The notes under the pieces were generated by a model, which saw only the letters and a list, made by a program, of their open reading frames with translations, had not been told where the DNA came from and did not search any database. From assembly GCA_030544215.1 (NCBI GenBank), contig JARZZO010000002.1, positions 83,179,150 through 83,243,149 on the forward strand: a DNA stretch of 64,000 nucleotides, read 5' to 3'. Positions 24,201-36,700 of the stretch are shown here, in pieces. The DNA is from Zantedeschia hybrid cultivar. Its lineage: Eukaryota > Streptophyta > Magnoliopsida > Alismatales > Araceae. Within the stretch, counting starts at the first letter, position 1. Each line of letters begins with the position of its first letter. A program made the translations under genes and the position numbers.

Positions 24201-25351
24201 TTGGTCAGAAATCTCATCGCCTTGATCATTAACCAGAGTGTGAATGAAGTTGTTCCTTCTTCTTTCATTAACTATGGAATGGAAAAAAGCTGTGTTTTGA
24301 TCGCCTTCTTTAAGCCATTTTAGGTGGGATTTTTGCCTCCAAAATATCTCTTGATGGAGAAGAAGCTCATCCAGGTCCTTCTTGGCTGCAGCCAGGTCAT
24401 TGAAAGACTGGTCAGAAGGGTTATTATCAGCAATGATTTGCAGCGAGTTAACCTTTTCTTCAGCCTGTAATACATGTTGGAAGATATTACCAAAAACATT
24501 TCTATTCCAGCTCTTAAGGATAATCCTCAGTCTCTTCAATTTAGCACTGAGCTTGAAAAGAGGGGAAGCATGAAGTGGCTGGCACCAGCAAGATCTCACC
24601 AACTGAAAAAAATCTGTATGTCTAGTCCACATCTTGAGGAATTTAAAATGAGATTTTCTAGGGGTATCAATAGATTGATAAGTAATCAAAAGAGGACTAT
24701 GATCTGAATTAATATGATGAAGGTGAGTTACAGAAGTGTTAAAAGATGACAACCAGGCAGGATTGGCAAAACCTCTATCAAGTCTGGCTTTGATACAACC
24801 AGGACCGTGTTGACCATTCCTCCAAGTGAAGGCGGGTCCAGTGAAGCCAAGATCCATCATATTGCAGTCTTGAGAGAAAGAATGAAACGCATCCACGGCA
24901 ATTTGAGAGGGAACATTACCACCAGACTTTTCATGAGAGTATAAAACCGAATTGAAATCTCCCACAATCATCCAAGGGTCATAGACAGCCAAGGAAGTGA
25001 TGGTATCCCAGATTTGAATTCTGTCCTGAAGATGACAACTAGCATAAAGGAAAGTAATATAATGAATAGTACTGTCAGCAACCTTAATAGTAATAAAATG
25101 TTCGTGAACATTAGCACATCTACAGATACGGAAGGATGCCAGAAAATCCAAACTTTACCCAAAGGGTCGCTACTAGATAAATGCTGAGAGAGACCAGTTT
25201 TAAGAGATAAAGCATCCATAGAACAGCTCTGTACCATGGGTTCCAAAATGGCAGCTACCTGCACCTTGTTAGACTTGCAAAGAGAGATAAATCTGCGTCT
25301 AGAGGGAGCGTTACCAACTCCCCTGATATTCCAAACAAGAATGTTAACCAT
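21219..25351 (-). pseudogene. Copy A ORF2: endonuclease-RT-RNase H, disrupted
   Basis: Starts MVNILVWNIRGVGN (AP-endonuclease motif). Later motifs are GDFNSV, SDHSPLL, the RT core (LVLIPKG, FRPISLCN, LKLDMMKAYDRLEW, SRGLRQGDPLAPSLF, FADDTIIF), a zinc-binding region (SAWHIVR to CGCCHNPSGETLDHAL), and RNase H (NTDGCCRGNPGISAGSAIL, SELKVI, VESDCF). Breaks are a frameshift at about 25105-25120, TGG to TGA at 22547-22545 and 22070-22068, CAG to TAG near 22056, and a TAA at 21365-21363 just before the last RNase H segment. The expected family stop is at 21221-21219. Three of the four nonsense changes are C-to-T type. Confidence 0.9.
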
Positions 25352-28083
25352 TAATACTTAACTTTTTCTTTCGTGCACGAGTGAGCCTTGTGCTCTTTTG
25401 GTCGGCGATGGACATGATAGTGGATGTATCTTGTCTGTTAGTATCATAAGTCACCTGAGAATCATCAGAGGTAGAGAAAGATTTTTTAAATTTACGAATA
25501 TCAAGTAAACACTTGTTATTCTGTTTATGCGCTGAACTATCCAAATTAAGAGCCTGCAAAAAAGAAACATGACCCACACCATGTGAATCAATTTTAATGA
25601 CATCAATAGGACTCTGCTCGATATTTGATAAAGGGAAAGATATCACCTGAGTATCAACATTTGAAGACGTTTGTACCGTCCTGTGTATTGTTGTGGCAGT
25701 AGCATTAAACGAATTGTCCTGGGCAATAGGGTCAGATCCATCTAAAATAGTAGAGTTGATAGGATGCATATTCAAATAAGAATTGGGTTCACTAGGTGAG
25801 GGAATAAGAGTGTCCTCCAAATTAAGCCTGCAAGGGAATTTAGTAACCGATATTACCTGGTCTTCAACATTAGAAGATAACGGGACTTCCTCCCTGCATT
25901 CAGTAATTTTGTCCTTGTCGGTTTGTTGAGTCATATTCTGTTTGTTCTGCTGTCCAGCGACGGAAAGTTGTTTATTGGTATTATGTCCCCTAATACTTAC
26001 TGGGAGGGGGGTGATGGAGTTAAAACCGGACACAGCAGCATGGTCCTCAACCATAATATGCTGCATGGGAGGTAATGAATGCTCCTGCCCATGTTCTACC
26101 GAGGACCCCTGTTGTCTGGGACTAGAGATCTTGTCCATTAGTAGCCGCATAGGATGGTCCCCAACTGTCAGCCCAGTTCCCTCGGGCAGGGTAAAAGGGG
26201 TATGTGTAACAGGCAACAGAGACCCAATGAGGTCTGAACTTTGAAGACACGTATTCAGCAAGGTGTCCACAGCGGTTACAATATTTAAAGGGGTATAGGA
26301 CGACACCGGCGCTATAATAGAGGCATGCACTCCGTGGGCCTCAGGTGCAGGCTGGGGGCCCTTGCCCAACGATGATGACTCCACAGAAAAAGTAGCCGTC
26401 GTGCTGGTGTTGTGCATGGGCTCGGAGACCAGGGCCATGCCAGCTGTGTTTGTGGATGGAAGCAAGTGAACACCCGGCGCCCTGTTGAGTAGGCAGTGTT
26501 GCATCGTTTGCATGGGCACGCTGTTAGAGACATGTATAAGAGTGGGGCTTCCCTCCACCGTGACTGGCGATTTTTGACGAACACCTAGCGGGCATGCCTG
26601 GGTAGAGTGGATGGTAGGGGCACCGGAAGACGATTCATGAGCAGGCTGTGTAGGGGGGTTCTGATTACCCTGTGCGGCGGAGGGAGACTCCGGCGGAGCA
26701 TGTGTCGGTGCATAATTTTTTTCCACAGCAGTTACGTGGGTCGGCCGATGGGCCAACGAACGAGAGAAAGTATCAGACGCCCTGACTTCGACATTCTCCT
26801 CCTCGCTGAGTTCATTAGGATCAATAGGAGACCGAAGGCCGTCGAAGGAGTTGGAGGTTGGGGATCGTCGAGTAGTATGAACCTTAGATACCCACCGTTG
26901 GGCCTTCTTTCCATAGCCATGAGGGACTTGAGGCGCCTTAGGGATATTCACCGTGGATTTGTTAGCAGGGTTTGAGTCTACCTGGGCCGATGGGGGTATT
27001 AAGGGTGCCTTTGTGGGCATGTGCGGGCGAGGGTGGACGTCTTCAGACGCAGGTTGCCCTTCATCTGGAATATCCTCGTTGTTCTGCTGCAGTGCCTGGG
27101 GTTTGCTCCTCTTGGATGCTCGGCGACAATCTGAGGCTGCGTGACCAACAATCCTACAAGATGTGCAATAAGGAGGAATAGGGGGGTAACAAACCTCTTG
27201 GTAGTAGCCGGCGGCTCCCATGCCAATCCAGATGCGAGGCGGACGACGTTGAAGGATGTTAAGTTCCACACAGGCTCGTGCAGTCGATGTGTTCGTGATT
27301 TGGGATGTGCTGAGAGCGACCTGGAGGACACTCCCCACGTTTCCAGCAATAGATCTAACACAGGCTTCATGGAAAAGGTGGGGTTTAAGGGCAGGAAACT
27401 CCACCCATATAGGGATTATAGGCGGTTCCGTGCCACACTCGAACTCCGGCGTCCATATGAGAAACCTAAAAAGATATCCTTTGACAAACAATTGCTCTCT
27501 GAGAAGGAGCTTCAAATAATCTTCTTCAGCGGAACATCGGATCAAAAGATGCCTATTGTCCAGCGCACTAATAACATATTCATGCTGTAACCCTAATCTT
27601 TGGGTTATAAGATTCTTAATATCCGGGAATGGAGGGCGGCCATAAGGTGTTTTTGCGACCAACGCAAACTTGAAGGGAATCAAAGCTATGGCGATCTCCT
27701 CCTTTGTAAAGAAAACTGCAGGCTCGCCAAGATTTGTGAATGCAGGATCATGGACGTGAAGATCTACCTCTGGAAAAACCTTGCTGTCTTTGAGAATCTG
27801 GGCAAACGTCTTCGAGCCAGATGATCCCCATGTTGGCGCCTTGGATGAGAGAGTATCTGAGCGAGGCACGGTGGGAGCAGGGATCTTCAAGGGCTGGTTA
27901 CGAGGAATATCGTTGGCGGCAGCCTTCAGCCCACAAGAACCGGTCGAGATGGGTCCCGAGATCGCAGTCTGCTGCGCCAGAGGCTGAAGAGAGGTGGACG
28001 AGGGCGTTTGCTGAACCGTGGGAGTGGGAAAAGTAGTTTGTAGCTGGGGGGGGGGGTCGGCCGCCCCCCTCATGGCCGTCCAT
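25344..28083 (-). pseudogene. Copy A ORF1: RNA-binding gag-like protein, frameshifted near its start
   Basis: The family start (GGCC-ATG-G) is at 28083, but a run of 11 C (plus-strand G 28046-28056) moves the reading frame. The long open frame from 28073 therefore starts out of register with the family's GGGRPPP N-terminus. It contains a DUF4283-like domain (EPAVFFTKEEIAIAL to RIWIGMGAAGYYQEV), a CCHC knuckle CTSCRIVGHAASDC, and a long P/S/T/Q-rich C-terminal tail ending TRLTRARKKKLSING. ORF1 runs 8 nt into ORF2, instead of the exact TAATG seen in other copies. A homopolymer sequencing error could explain the frameshift. Confidence 0.85.
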
Positions 28084-28153
28084 GGCCGGCGGCCGTCAAG
28101 AGAAAAAAACCCAGAGCTTCTCTCTCTAGCGACAGAAGAGAGAGAAAGTGGGG

Positions 28154-28185
28154 TTTTAGGGTTTAGGGTTTAGGGTTTAGGGTTT

Positions 28186-28188
<3 letters not shown>
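28154..28188 (+). repeat. Telomeric repeat tract 2 (between copies A and B)
   Basis: TTTTAGGG, three TTTAGGG and a terminal TTTAGG, joined at the right to 41 T residues (poly(A) of copy B). Confidence 0.95.
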
Positions 28189-28236
<48 letters not shown>

Positions 28237-28408
28237 AACTCAGAACTTCTATAGGACCCTGGGCCGCCCTAGTTATTTTATTGCACAAAATAAAACCTTA
28301 CAAACCAAGGGGGGGACTTCCCGCCTTACCCCAAGAATTACATTTAAGAGAAAAAACCAAGATACCAAAGCCCAAAAGAGCAACAAAACTCAAACAAAAA
28401 AGGAACCA

Positions 28409-31400
28409 TCAAAAACGCAGATAAGGGAGACCAGATCTATCCATGGTGATCTCCCCTTTAATGCTGGAATGCAGATCAGAGACGGAGTGGTAGACCCGAG
28501 TGATTTGAGCTGAGCAAGAGAAATTGGCAAGCGAGTCGGCAGCTCTGTTGCATTCGCGAACCACATGCTGAAAGTGAGTGTCCATAGTGCTTCTGAAAGA
28601 AAGGAGCTCATCCCACCAGGGGTAAAGAATCCAAGGCACTGTGGCTGCATCAAAATTGGCTAAAGAGATCAAGGCCTGACAATTCGACTCCACAATAATT
28701 GAACGGTGACCCTGCTGATAGCACATTTGTAAACCAAAAAGAATAGCTCTAATCTCAGCAATAATACTGCAAGTGTCACCAAAGAATTCACAGCCAGCTA
28801 TAATAAAATGTCCATCATCATTTCGAAGGATAGCTGCCCCTGCTACAATACCTGGATTACCCATGCAACAACCATCAGTTTTAAGCTTGAACTTACCTAG
28901 TGGCGGAGGAATCCAATGAACAAGAGCGGGCCTAGGGGAAGTAAAAGGATCAATCAAACCAAGAGCACGAAGACAAGCCCTCTCTGCAGGGGAAGAGATC
29001 TTCTTAGGGTGATAGAGAGAGGCAATGTCTTTGATAAAGAACAGGCTTTGGGACAGAATGCTCTCTTTGCTACTATAAATATTGTCATATCGAGCTGTGC
29101 ACCTAGCTTTCCAGAGAAACCATGCCACAATCGAAGGGATGACACCCATACAAAAAGCAAACAAGGAACTACTAGAAGACATGACCAAAAAAGAAGAGAA
29201 AATATGATGGAAGGAAGTCACCTTGATCGGTAGTTGGCAAGTCTCCTGAAAATATGACCAACAGAATTTAGCTATCTCACTATGTGCCAACACATGATGT
29301 AGAGTCTCCTGAGAAGGCGAAGAACAACAATTACATCTTGAGACAAAAGGGAGTCCAATCAGTTGAATATTTTTATCAAACGGTAATCTATCAATAAGCG
29401 CCTTATAGATGAAAATGGAGATCTTTTTAGGCATAAGGCGACACCAGATCCATTTAGTGATGGGAAGGATATTCCCTCGAGATCTAACAATATTCCAAGC
29501 TGACTTAGAAGAAAAGAGACCATGAGAATCAGGTTTCCAAATAAGTTTGTCAGGACCATGAATGTACACAGTAGAGTTCGAACAATTAGCTATCACCGAA
29601 GATATATTAGTAGGCAAAAGCTGCAAAAAATCCAGCATGTGGGTCAAATAATCCTGAACCCTCAAATCGTGAGTATAGTAAATATCAGTCCATTGCTCGT
29701 CAGAAATATAATCTCTAAGAAGTCCTGAGCCAGTCCAATTATCATACCAAAAGGATAAGTTACCGTGACCAACCAGCCAGCAACTATTGTCCAATATCCA
29801 ATGCCTATATTTCAGAATCATTTTCCAGTGGGGAGAACCCATAGATGGACAAGAAGCTAGGTGATAGTGACGAAGATAAGTGCTATGAATGAAATCACTC
29901 CAAACACCTTTGTGGGAATAGATTTTCCAACACAGCTTGATCTTTAGAACATTACTAAAATCAAAGAGGGACCTGATTCCAATACCACCTTCAGAAGTTG
30001 GTCTAGCTAGTTGCTTCCAAGCAATCCAATGCCTGCGCTTACTTGTACTGGAAGAACCCCAGAAGAAACCAGCAAACATATTCTCCAGAGAATGCAAAAC
30101 ACTTATGGGAGGGGAAAATATAGCAAGAATATTTATAGGAATTGAAGAGAGAACATGTTTAATAAGAATCAATTTACCTCCAGCAGAAAGAAGGCTCGAC
30201 TTCCAAGAGATAAGTTTCTTTCTCACCTTATCTAGAAGAGGTTGAAAATAAGCAGCTTTAGCAATACCTTTGAAGAGAGGAGCACCCAAGTAAATAATAG
30301 GTAATTGCTTGTGAGGAATATTAGTGGCAGCTGCAATTTGATTGATTCTATGTCGCGGAGCAGTATTAGCAATATAAAAGGAACTCTTGCTATTGTTAAT
30401 CAATTGCCCTGAACATTTCTCGTATATAGTCAAGAAAGCAACAAGTCTGCGAAGAGAGGACTTAAACCCATTTGTGAAGATGATAGTGTCATCCGCGAAA
30501 AGAAGATGGGAAACTATCGGGCCCTTGATGAAAGTAGAATACGGGGTAATTAAGCCGCATTGAAACAAACATTGCAATCCTCTACTAAGAGCTTCCTCTG
30601 CTAGAATGAAAAGACTAGGAGCAAGGGGGTCACCCTGTCTTAATCCACGTGATGAGGGAAAGTAGCCAGCCAAATTACCATTAAATATAACTGAAAACCA
30701 GCAATTGGTAAATAGAGTTTTGATCAAATTAATCCAAGCTGCAGAAAATCCAAATTTATTAAGGACATCAAAAAGGAAAGGCCATTCCAATCTGTCATAG
30801 GCTTTCGTCATATCCAGTTTGAAGACAACATTGTAACCTTTGACTTTATTAGTGAGACTATGAACTAATTCCTGCGCAAGACAAATGTTGTCATTCATGT
30901 CTCTCCCTTTCACAAAGGCACCCTGCAATGGAGATATAAGAGAGGGAAGAAGAGTAGAGAGCCTTTTGCAAACAATAAGGGATAAGATTTTGTAAACAAA
31001 ATTGCATAGACTAATCGGACGGAAATCCTTTAAAGATATAGGAGAGTCACACTTAGGAATAAGAACCAAATGAGTTGAAGTATAAGCTTTGGGGAGGGAC
31101 CCTCCATGAAAAAATTCCACCACAGCATCATAGACATCAACAGCAACAATATCCCAGCAAAAAGTAAAGAAATCACCTGAGAAACCATCAGGACCTGGTG
31201 CACTGTCAGGCGATAGATAAAAAACAACTTCCTTAACTTCCTCTAAAGTAGGCTTGTTAATGAGGTTATGGTTATCATCATCAGAGACAAGAGAAGGAAT
31301 ATACTAAAGCAGACCACGATTATCCATGGAGATAGGCTGAGAAGTAAAGAGCTCTTTATAGAAATTAACAGCCATAGATAGAAGGGTGGCTTGGTCAGTA

Positions 31401-32547
31401 ACAGGAGCACCTTGATCATCATTAAGAACATGAATATAATTTCTTTTACGTCTCTCAGAAACAATAGAGTGGAAGAAAGCTGAATTTTGATCTCCCTCTT
31501 TGAGCCACTTAAGATTGGATTTTTGTCTCCAGAACATCTCTTGTCCAAGAAGAAGTTCATCCAGGTTTTTTTTGGCATCTTCTAATTCCTTGATAGATTC
31601 ATCATCAGGAGTGTTATCAACAATAGTTTGAAGACTATTGACCTCTTCCTCAGCTTGTAAGACATGGGCAAATATATTGCCAAAAACATCTTTATTCCAA
31701 TGCTTTAAGGTGGCCCTTAGTCTTTTAAGCTTGGCACTGAGGCGATAAAGTGGAGATGCATGAAGAGGTTGGCTCCAGCAAGACTTAACAACCTGGCTAA
31801 AGTTGGTGTGCCTAGTCCACATCTTAAGGAATTTAAAATGATAAGAACGAGGATTGTTAGAGGGATCAAAATTAACAAGAAGAGGGTTATGATCAGAACA
31901 CGAATGATGCAAATGAGTGACCATAGTGGAGAAGGCGGTAAACCAATGAGCATTAGCCAAACCTCTATCAAGTCTGGCTCGGATGCAGTTGGAGCCATGT
32001 TGACCATTCCGCCAAGTGAAGGGGGAACCAGAGTAACCCAAATTTGCCAAGCCCGTGTTATGAAGTAAAGTATGAAAACCATTAACAGAAGAAAGGGAAG
32101 GGATGTTACCACCGAATTTCTCATAAGAATATAATACAGAATTAAAGTCACCCACCACCATCCAGGGTTCGTTAATTGTGGAAGATACAGTCGTGAGATC
32201 ATCCCAAATAGAAAGCCTGTCCTGGAGATGGCAACTAGCATAGATGAAAGTGATAAGATAAACAGTGGTATCTTTAACTCTAACAGTGATATAATGCTCA
32301 TGAATCATCACAATGTCGAGAGAAATGGTATTGTGCCAAAAAATCCATACTTTACTAATGGAGTTGTTACTAGAAGCAAAATTAGTAAGGCCAGTACGAG
32401 AGGCAATGCGCTACAAGTTAGAAGAGTCAATCATAGGTTCTAAAACTGCAGCAATTCTGATAGAATGAGATTTACAGAGAGAAACCATACGACGTAGAGA
32501 AGTGGGGTTGCCAATGCCCCGAATATTCCAAACCAAAGAGCAACCAT
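28409..32547 (-). pseudogene. Copy B ORF2, lightly disrupted
   Basis: Nearly complete endonuclease, RT, zinc-binding and RNase H order. RT carries LVLIPKCD, FRPISLCNFVYK, LKLDMT-type KAYDRLEW and FADDTIIF. RNase H carries KTDGCCMGNPGIVAGAAIL, AEIRAI, ESNCQ and ECNRAADSLANF. The usual second catalytic Asp in ESDC is Asn here (ESNC). Disruptions are an indel in the first codons (the start reads ATGGTTGCTCTTTGG), CAG to TAG at 32413-32411, and CAG to TAG at 31306-31304. The start overlaps ORF1's stop as TAATG. Confidence 0.9.
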
Positions 32548-33490
32548 TAAGAAATTAATTTGTACTTTTGGGCCCGAGTGAGAACTCCGCTCTTAATTTG
32601 TGCAATAGGCATGTCATCCAGGGATTGCACAATGGGCATCTCATCCGAAGAAATAGTATCCTGCCTGTTAACTTCACAGAGGGTCCGACAACTATTATCT
32701 TTAGAAAAAGCTTGCTGAAATTGCTAAACTTCCATGATAGATTTACGTAACTTGCGATCCGTAGGATTAATAGGACTGGACTCCAGATCAAGGGCTTCAA
32801 TATTAAGGTTTCTATGCTTGGAATTCATCTCTGAAACAAAAATTTTTTTAGTAAAATCAAGGGGAGTAAGGTTGAGACCCGAACCTGTATGTCTGAAATT
32901 ACAATGGCCGACTCCTATATTATCCACACAAATAGTAGGGCCTGCAAGTTCGGGAAGAGTAAGACTGCTGCCACTAAGCCCATTAAAAGCTTGATCATCA
33001 GGCCTGTTGGGAGGCAATTGGAGCCGGCTGTTTGGAGACTGAGAAATTTCAATAATGGCCTTGCAGTGTTGCCTGCTGGGAGATCGATGGATTTGAGCCG
33101 GCTCGAACGGAGTTTGCTCGAAAGCTTGTTGATTAATAATAGTTGATGAGGTGCCAGTATCAATAGGTCCAAAATACTTCATATGAGGAGCTGTAATATC
33201 CATGGGAACCAGAGAAGCAGAGGTCATTGTTGAGCAGACAGGTTGGTAAGTCTTACAGAGGAGATCATCTTGTTTAGGCCTAGTCACTGTTGTGGCAGTT
33301 TGTAAAGACTTAGGAGGGTTAGAGTCCAATTGAAGGGTCCCCATGGCTTGATCTTTGCCACTAGCCTGAAGAGTTAGAGCTGAAGAAGTATTCATAACCA
33401 TCAAAGATGCAGCGAGAGAATTAGAAGTGGGCTCAGGCTTCTTGTTAGCCCCATGATTATCATCCGAGTGGGCCTGAACACAGGGCCCAT
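32547..33490 (-). pseudogene. Copy B ORF1, C-terminal remnant
   Basis: Only the low-complexity tail of ORF1 remains. It includes a QSLDDMPIAQ-type segment and ends TRAQKYKLIS. It has an in-frame TAG at 32726-32724. The DUF4283-like domain and zinc knuckle are lost to the 5' truncation at 33490. Confidence 0.8.
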
Positions 33491-33596
33491 TAGGGTTTAG
33501 GGTTTTAGGGTTTAGGGTTTAGGGTTTAAGGGTTTAGGGTTTAAGGGTTTAGGGTTAAGGGTTTAGGGTTTAGGGTTAAGGGTTTAGGGTTAAGGG
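33490..33596 (+). repeat. Telomeric repeat tract 3 (between copies B and C)
   Basis: About 15 units, mixing TTTAGGG with the variants TTTTAGGG, TTTAAGGG and TTAAGGG. The junction with copy B may share a few bases (TTAGGG). Confidence 0.95.
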
Positions 33597-33614
33597 TTTT
33601 TTTTTTTTTTTTTT

Positions 33615-33650
33615 AAAGCCCAGAACTTATCTAGGACCCTGGGCAGGCCC
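33615..33650 (-). promoter_or_regulatory. Conserved 3'-terminal stem-loop preceding poly(A)
   Basis: On the element strand GCCCAG, a 15-nt loop containing TCCTAGATAAG, then CTGGGC is followed by a few bases and the poly(A). Equivalent sequences end copies D, E and F exactly, and A, B, G and H with substitutions. A conserved 3' stem is how RTs of 'stringent' plant LINEs select their RNA; that role here is inferred. Confidence 0.65.
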
Positions 33651-33765
33651 TTGGAATTTTATTAAAAGAATCAAATAAACATACAAGGGGGGGACATGCC
33701 ACCTTACCCCTGGGAGATACAGCAAATAAGAAAGCAAAGAAGAACCCCCCAGGTACATAAGCCAA

Positions 33766-36700
33766 TCAAAAACGAAAATGAGGAACGCCTGATTTGTCCA
33801 TAGCCAATTCTCCTCTTACAGGAGGAGGAAGAGCAGCATATGAAGAAAAAGTGTGAGACGTATAAGTGGAACAGGAGAAGTTTGCCAATGTGTCTGCAGC
33901 CTTGTTACATTCTCTGACCACATGTTGGAATTGAATAAGCATAGAATTCTTCAGAGAGCATAAGTGATCCCACCAAGGATGAAGAATCCAAGGAATCTTC
34001 TGGCCATCAGAGTGAAGAAGCATAATTAAGACCTGACAATCAGACTCTATAATAAGAGAAGAGATCCCCATCTGAAGACACATCTGTATTCCAATAAGCA
34101 TAGCCCTGATCTCTGAAATAAGACTGCATGTGATACCAAAAAAACCACAGCAAGCAGAAATAAAGGATCCTTTATCATCTCTGAGAATAGCAGCACCTGC
34201 AGATATACCTGGATTACCTTTACAACAGCCATCTGTGTTAAGTTTAACATGAAATCTGGGGGGAGGAATCCAGAAAACAAGGGAAGGGGGTGCAGAAGAA
34301 AAGATATCAGTCAAACCCAAAGCCTGCAAAGATGCTCTCTCAGCATAGGAAGAAGCCCTCTTAGGATGAAATAAAGAAGCAATCTCTGTGATAAGAATAA
34401 TAGCTTGCCTCAAAATATGCTCTTTACTACAAATAGAATTGTCAAACCTGGCAGTGCACCTAGCTTTCCAAAACGTCCAAGCAATAATAGAAGGAGTGAT
34501 ACCCATGCAGAAGCCATAGAGAGAAGTATTGGATGCCTTGGAAGTGAATGCTGAAAACATATAATGAAAAGAAGTCCCTTGAGCATGAACCTGGAAAATG
34601 TGTTTGAAGAAGCTCCAACAATGTCTGGCAATATCTCCCAAAGCAAGAATATGGTTCATAGTTTCACGATGAGGAGATCTACAGCAATAACACTTGGAAA
34701 CCAAAGAAATCCCATATCTCTGAATAACTGAGTCAAAGGGCAATCTGTCAATAAGAGCTCTGTAAATAAAAAGGGAGATCTTTTTAGGTAAGAGTGTGTG
34801 CCAAATCCATTTGGTGATAGGAAGCTGAGGCCCAGTATGTCTGACAGTGTTCCAGGCAGATTTAGTAGTAAAATAACCATGAGTATCAGGCTGCCAAATA
34901 GGTTTATCAGGGCCATTAGTATGAGATAAGCAAATAGCAATATCATTGATAACATGTAGAATATCCATAGGAAGCATATGTAGAAAGTCATGTTTGCGAG
35001 CCAAAAAATCCTGGACAAACCAATTATGAGTATGAGCAACAGAAAGCCATTGATCAGAAGATATGAACTCCCTGAGAGGTCCATGACCAGTCCAATTATC
35101 ATGCCAAAAAGAAAGCCTACCAGTTCCAACCTGCCAACAAGTATGGTCCAAGACCCAGTGTCTATGACCAAGAACCATTCTCCAGTGGGGAGAACCAGTC
35201 AAGGGGCAAAAAGATAGATGCTGATCCTGCAGATAGGTGCAATGGATATAATCACTCCAAACTCCCTTATGGGAGTAAATCTTCCAGCAAAGTTTCACTT
35301 TCAAAGCAGTACTCAAATAAAAGAGAGATCTGATTCCAATCCCTCCTTCATCAATAGGTCTAGCCATGTGTTTCCAAGCAATCCAGTGTTTTCTCTGACC
35401 AACAGTGGAAGAACCCCAAAAGAAGGCAGCAAATGCTTTTTCCATGGCATTCAAAATGCTCTTAGGGGGAGAGAGGACAGCAAGAATGTGTATAGGAATA
35501 GATGATAAAACATGCTTTATCAGAATTAATCTACCCCCAGGAGATAAGAGCTTAGTTTTCCAATTAGCAAGTTTGTTTCTCACCTTGTCAAGCAGTGGCT
35601 GAAAAAAAATAGCTTTAGCAATACCTTTGTAGAGAGGAGCCCCCAGATAGATAATCGGAAAAGTCTTATTGGGCATCTGAGTAGCAGCAGCAATTTGATT
35701 GATTCTTTGAGTGATAGTGCGAGAGGCCACATAAAAAGAGCTTTTGTCTTTATTAACCTGCTGACCAGAACATCTCTCATAGATATTAATAAAAGCAAAA
35801 AGTCGGTGAAGAGAAGCCTGAGATCCGTTAGTAAAAATAACCGTGTCATCAGCAAAGAGTAAGTGAGAGATAATAGGCCTAGCTCTGAATGTGGAGAAAG
35901 GAGTGATCAAGCCTCTGGTGAAAAGATTATGGAGACCCCTGCTGAAAGCTTCTTCTGCCAAGATAAACAAACTGGGGGCCAGAGGATCACCTTGCCTAAG
36001 TCCTCTGGAAGAGTTAAAATAGCCACCAAGCTGACCATTAAAAACAACCGAGAACCAGCAGTGAGTAAATAGATTCTTAATCAAATTAATCCAATCATGA
36101 GAGAAGCCAAATTTGTATAGAACATCAAATAAGTAACTCCATTCCAGACGATCATAGGCCTTCATCATGTCCAGTTTGAGAATAACATTGTGACCAGTAG
36201 TTCTTTTAGAAATATTATGTACCATCTCCTGAGCCAAACATATATTATCACTGATGTCCCTTCCTTTAACAAATGCACCTTGGAAGGGAGAAATAAGCCT
36301 AGGCAGAATAACAGAGAGCCTCTTGCAAACAATCAGAGAAATGATCTTATAATTAAAATTGCACAGACTGATGGGCCTGAAATCCTTAAGAGTGGTAGGA
36401 TTGTCACACTTAGGAATAAGAACCAAATGAGTAGAAGTAAAGGCCTTAGGCAAAGAGCCACCCTTGAAGAATTCAATAACAGCAGCAAATATATCATAAG
36501 CAATAATATCCCAGCAATGAGTGAAGAAATCACCTGAGAATCCGTCGGGACCTGGAGCACTATCAGCACAAAGAGAGAAGACAGAATCTTTCACTTCCTC
36601 CAAAGAAGGAATAGCCAGCAAAGCAGCATTATCTTGATCATTAACAATGCTAGGAATGTATTGAAGAAGACCACTACTATCCATAGAAGGGGGCTGGGAG

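Larger units (their letters stand above)
21048..28152 (-). mobile_element. LINE copy A, full-length but mutated
   Basis: Copy A has a 3' poly(A) seen as interrupted poly(T) 21048-21079, the family 3' stem-loop, ORF2, ORF1 and the short CT-rich 5' UTR. Telomeric repeats flank both ends. It groups with copies G and H by ORF2 sequence (for example WFLWKARCSAKFD and SDCFALTTLM). At about 7.1 kb it reaches the family's 5' end. Confidence 0.9.
28189..33490 (-). mobile_element. LINE copy B, 5'-truncated within ORF1
   Basis: Poly(T) 28189-28229 followed by A9 marks the 3' end. The family 3' motif (GGACCCTGGG on plus) follows. The element stops inside ORF1 at 33490, where TTTAGGG variants begin directly. 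It is the most diverged copy in both ORFs, suggesting an older or separate subfamily. Confidence 0.9.
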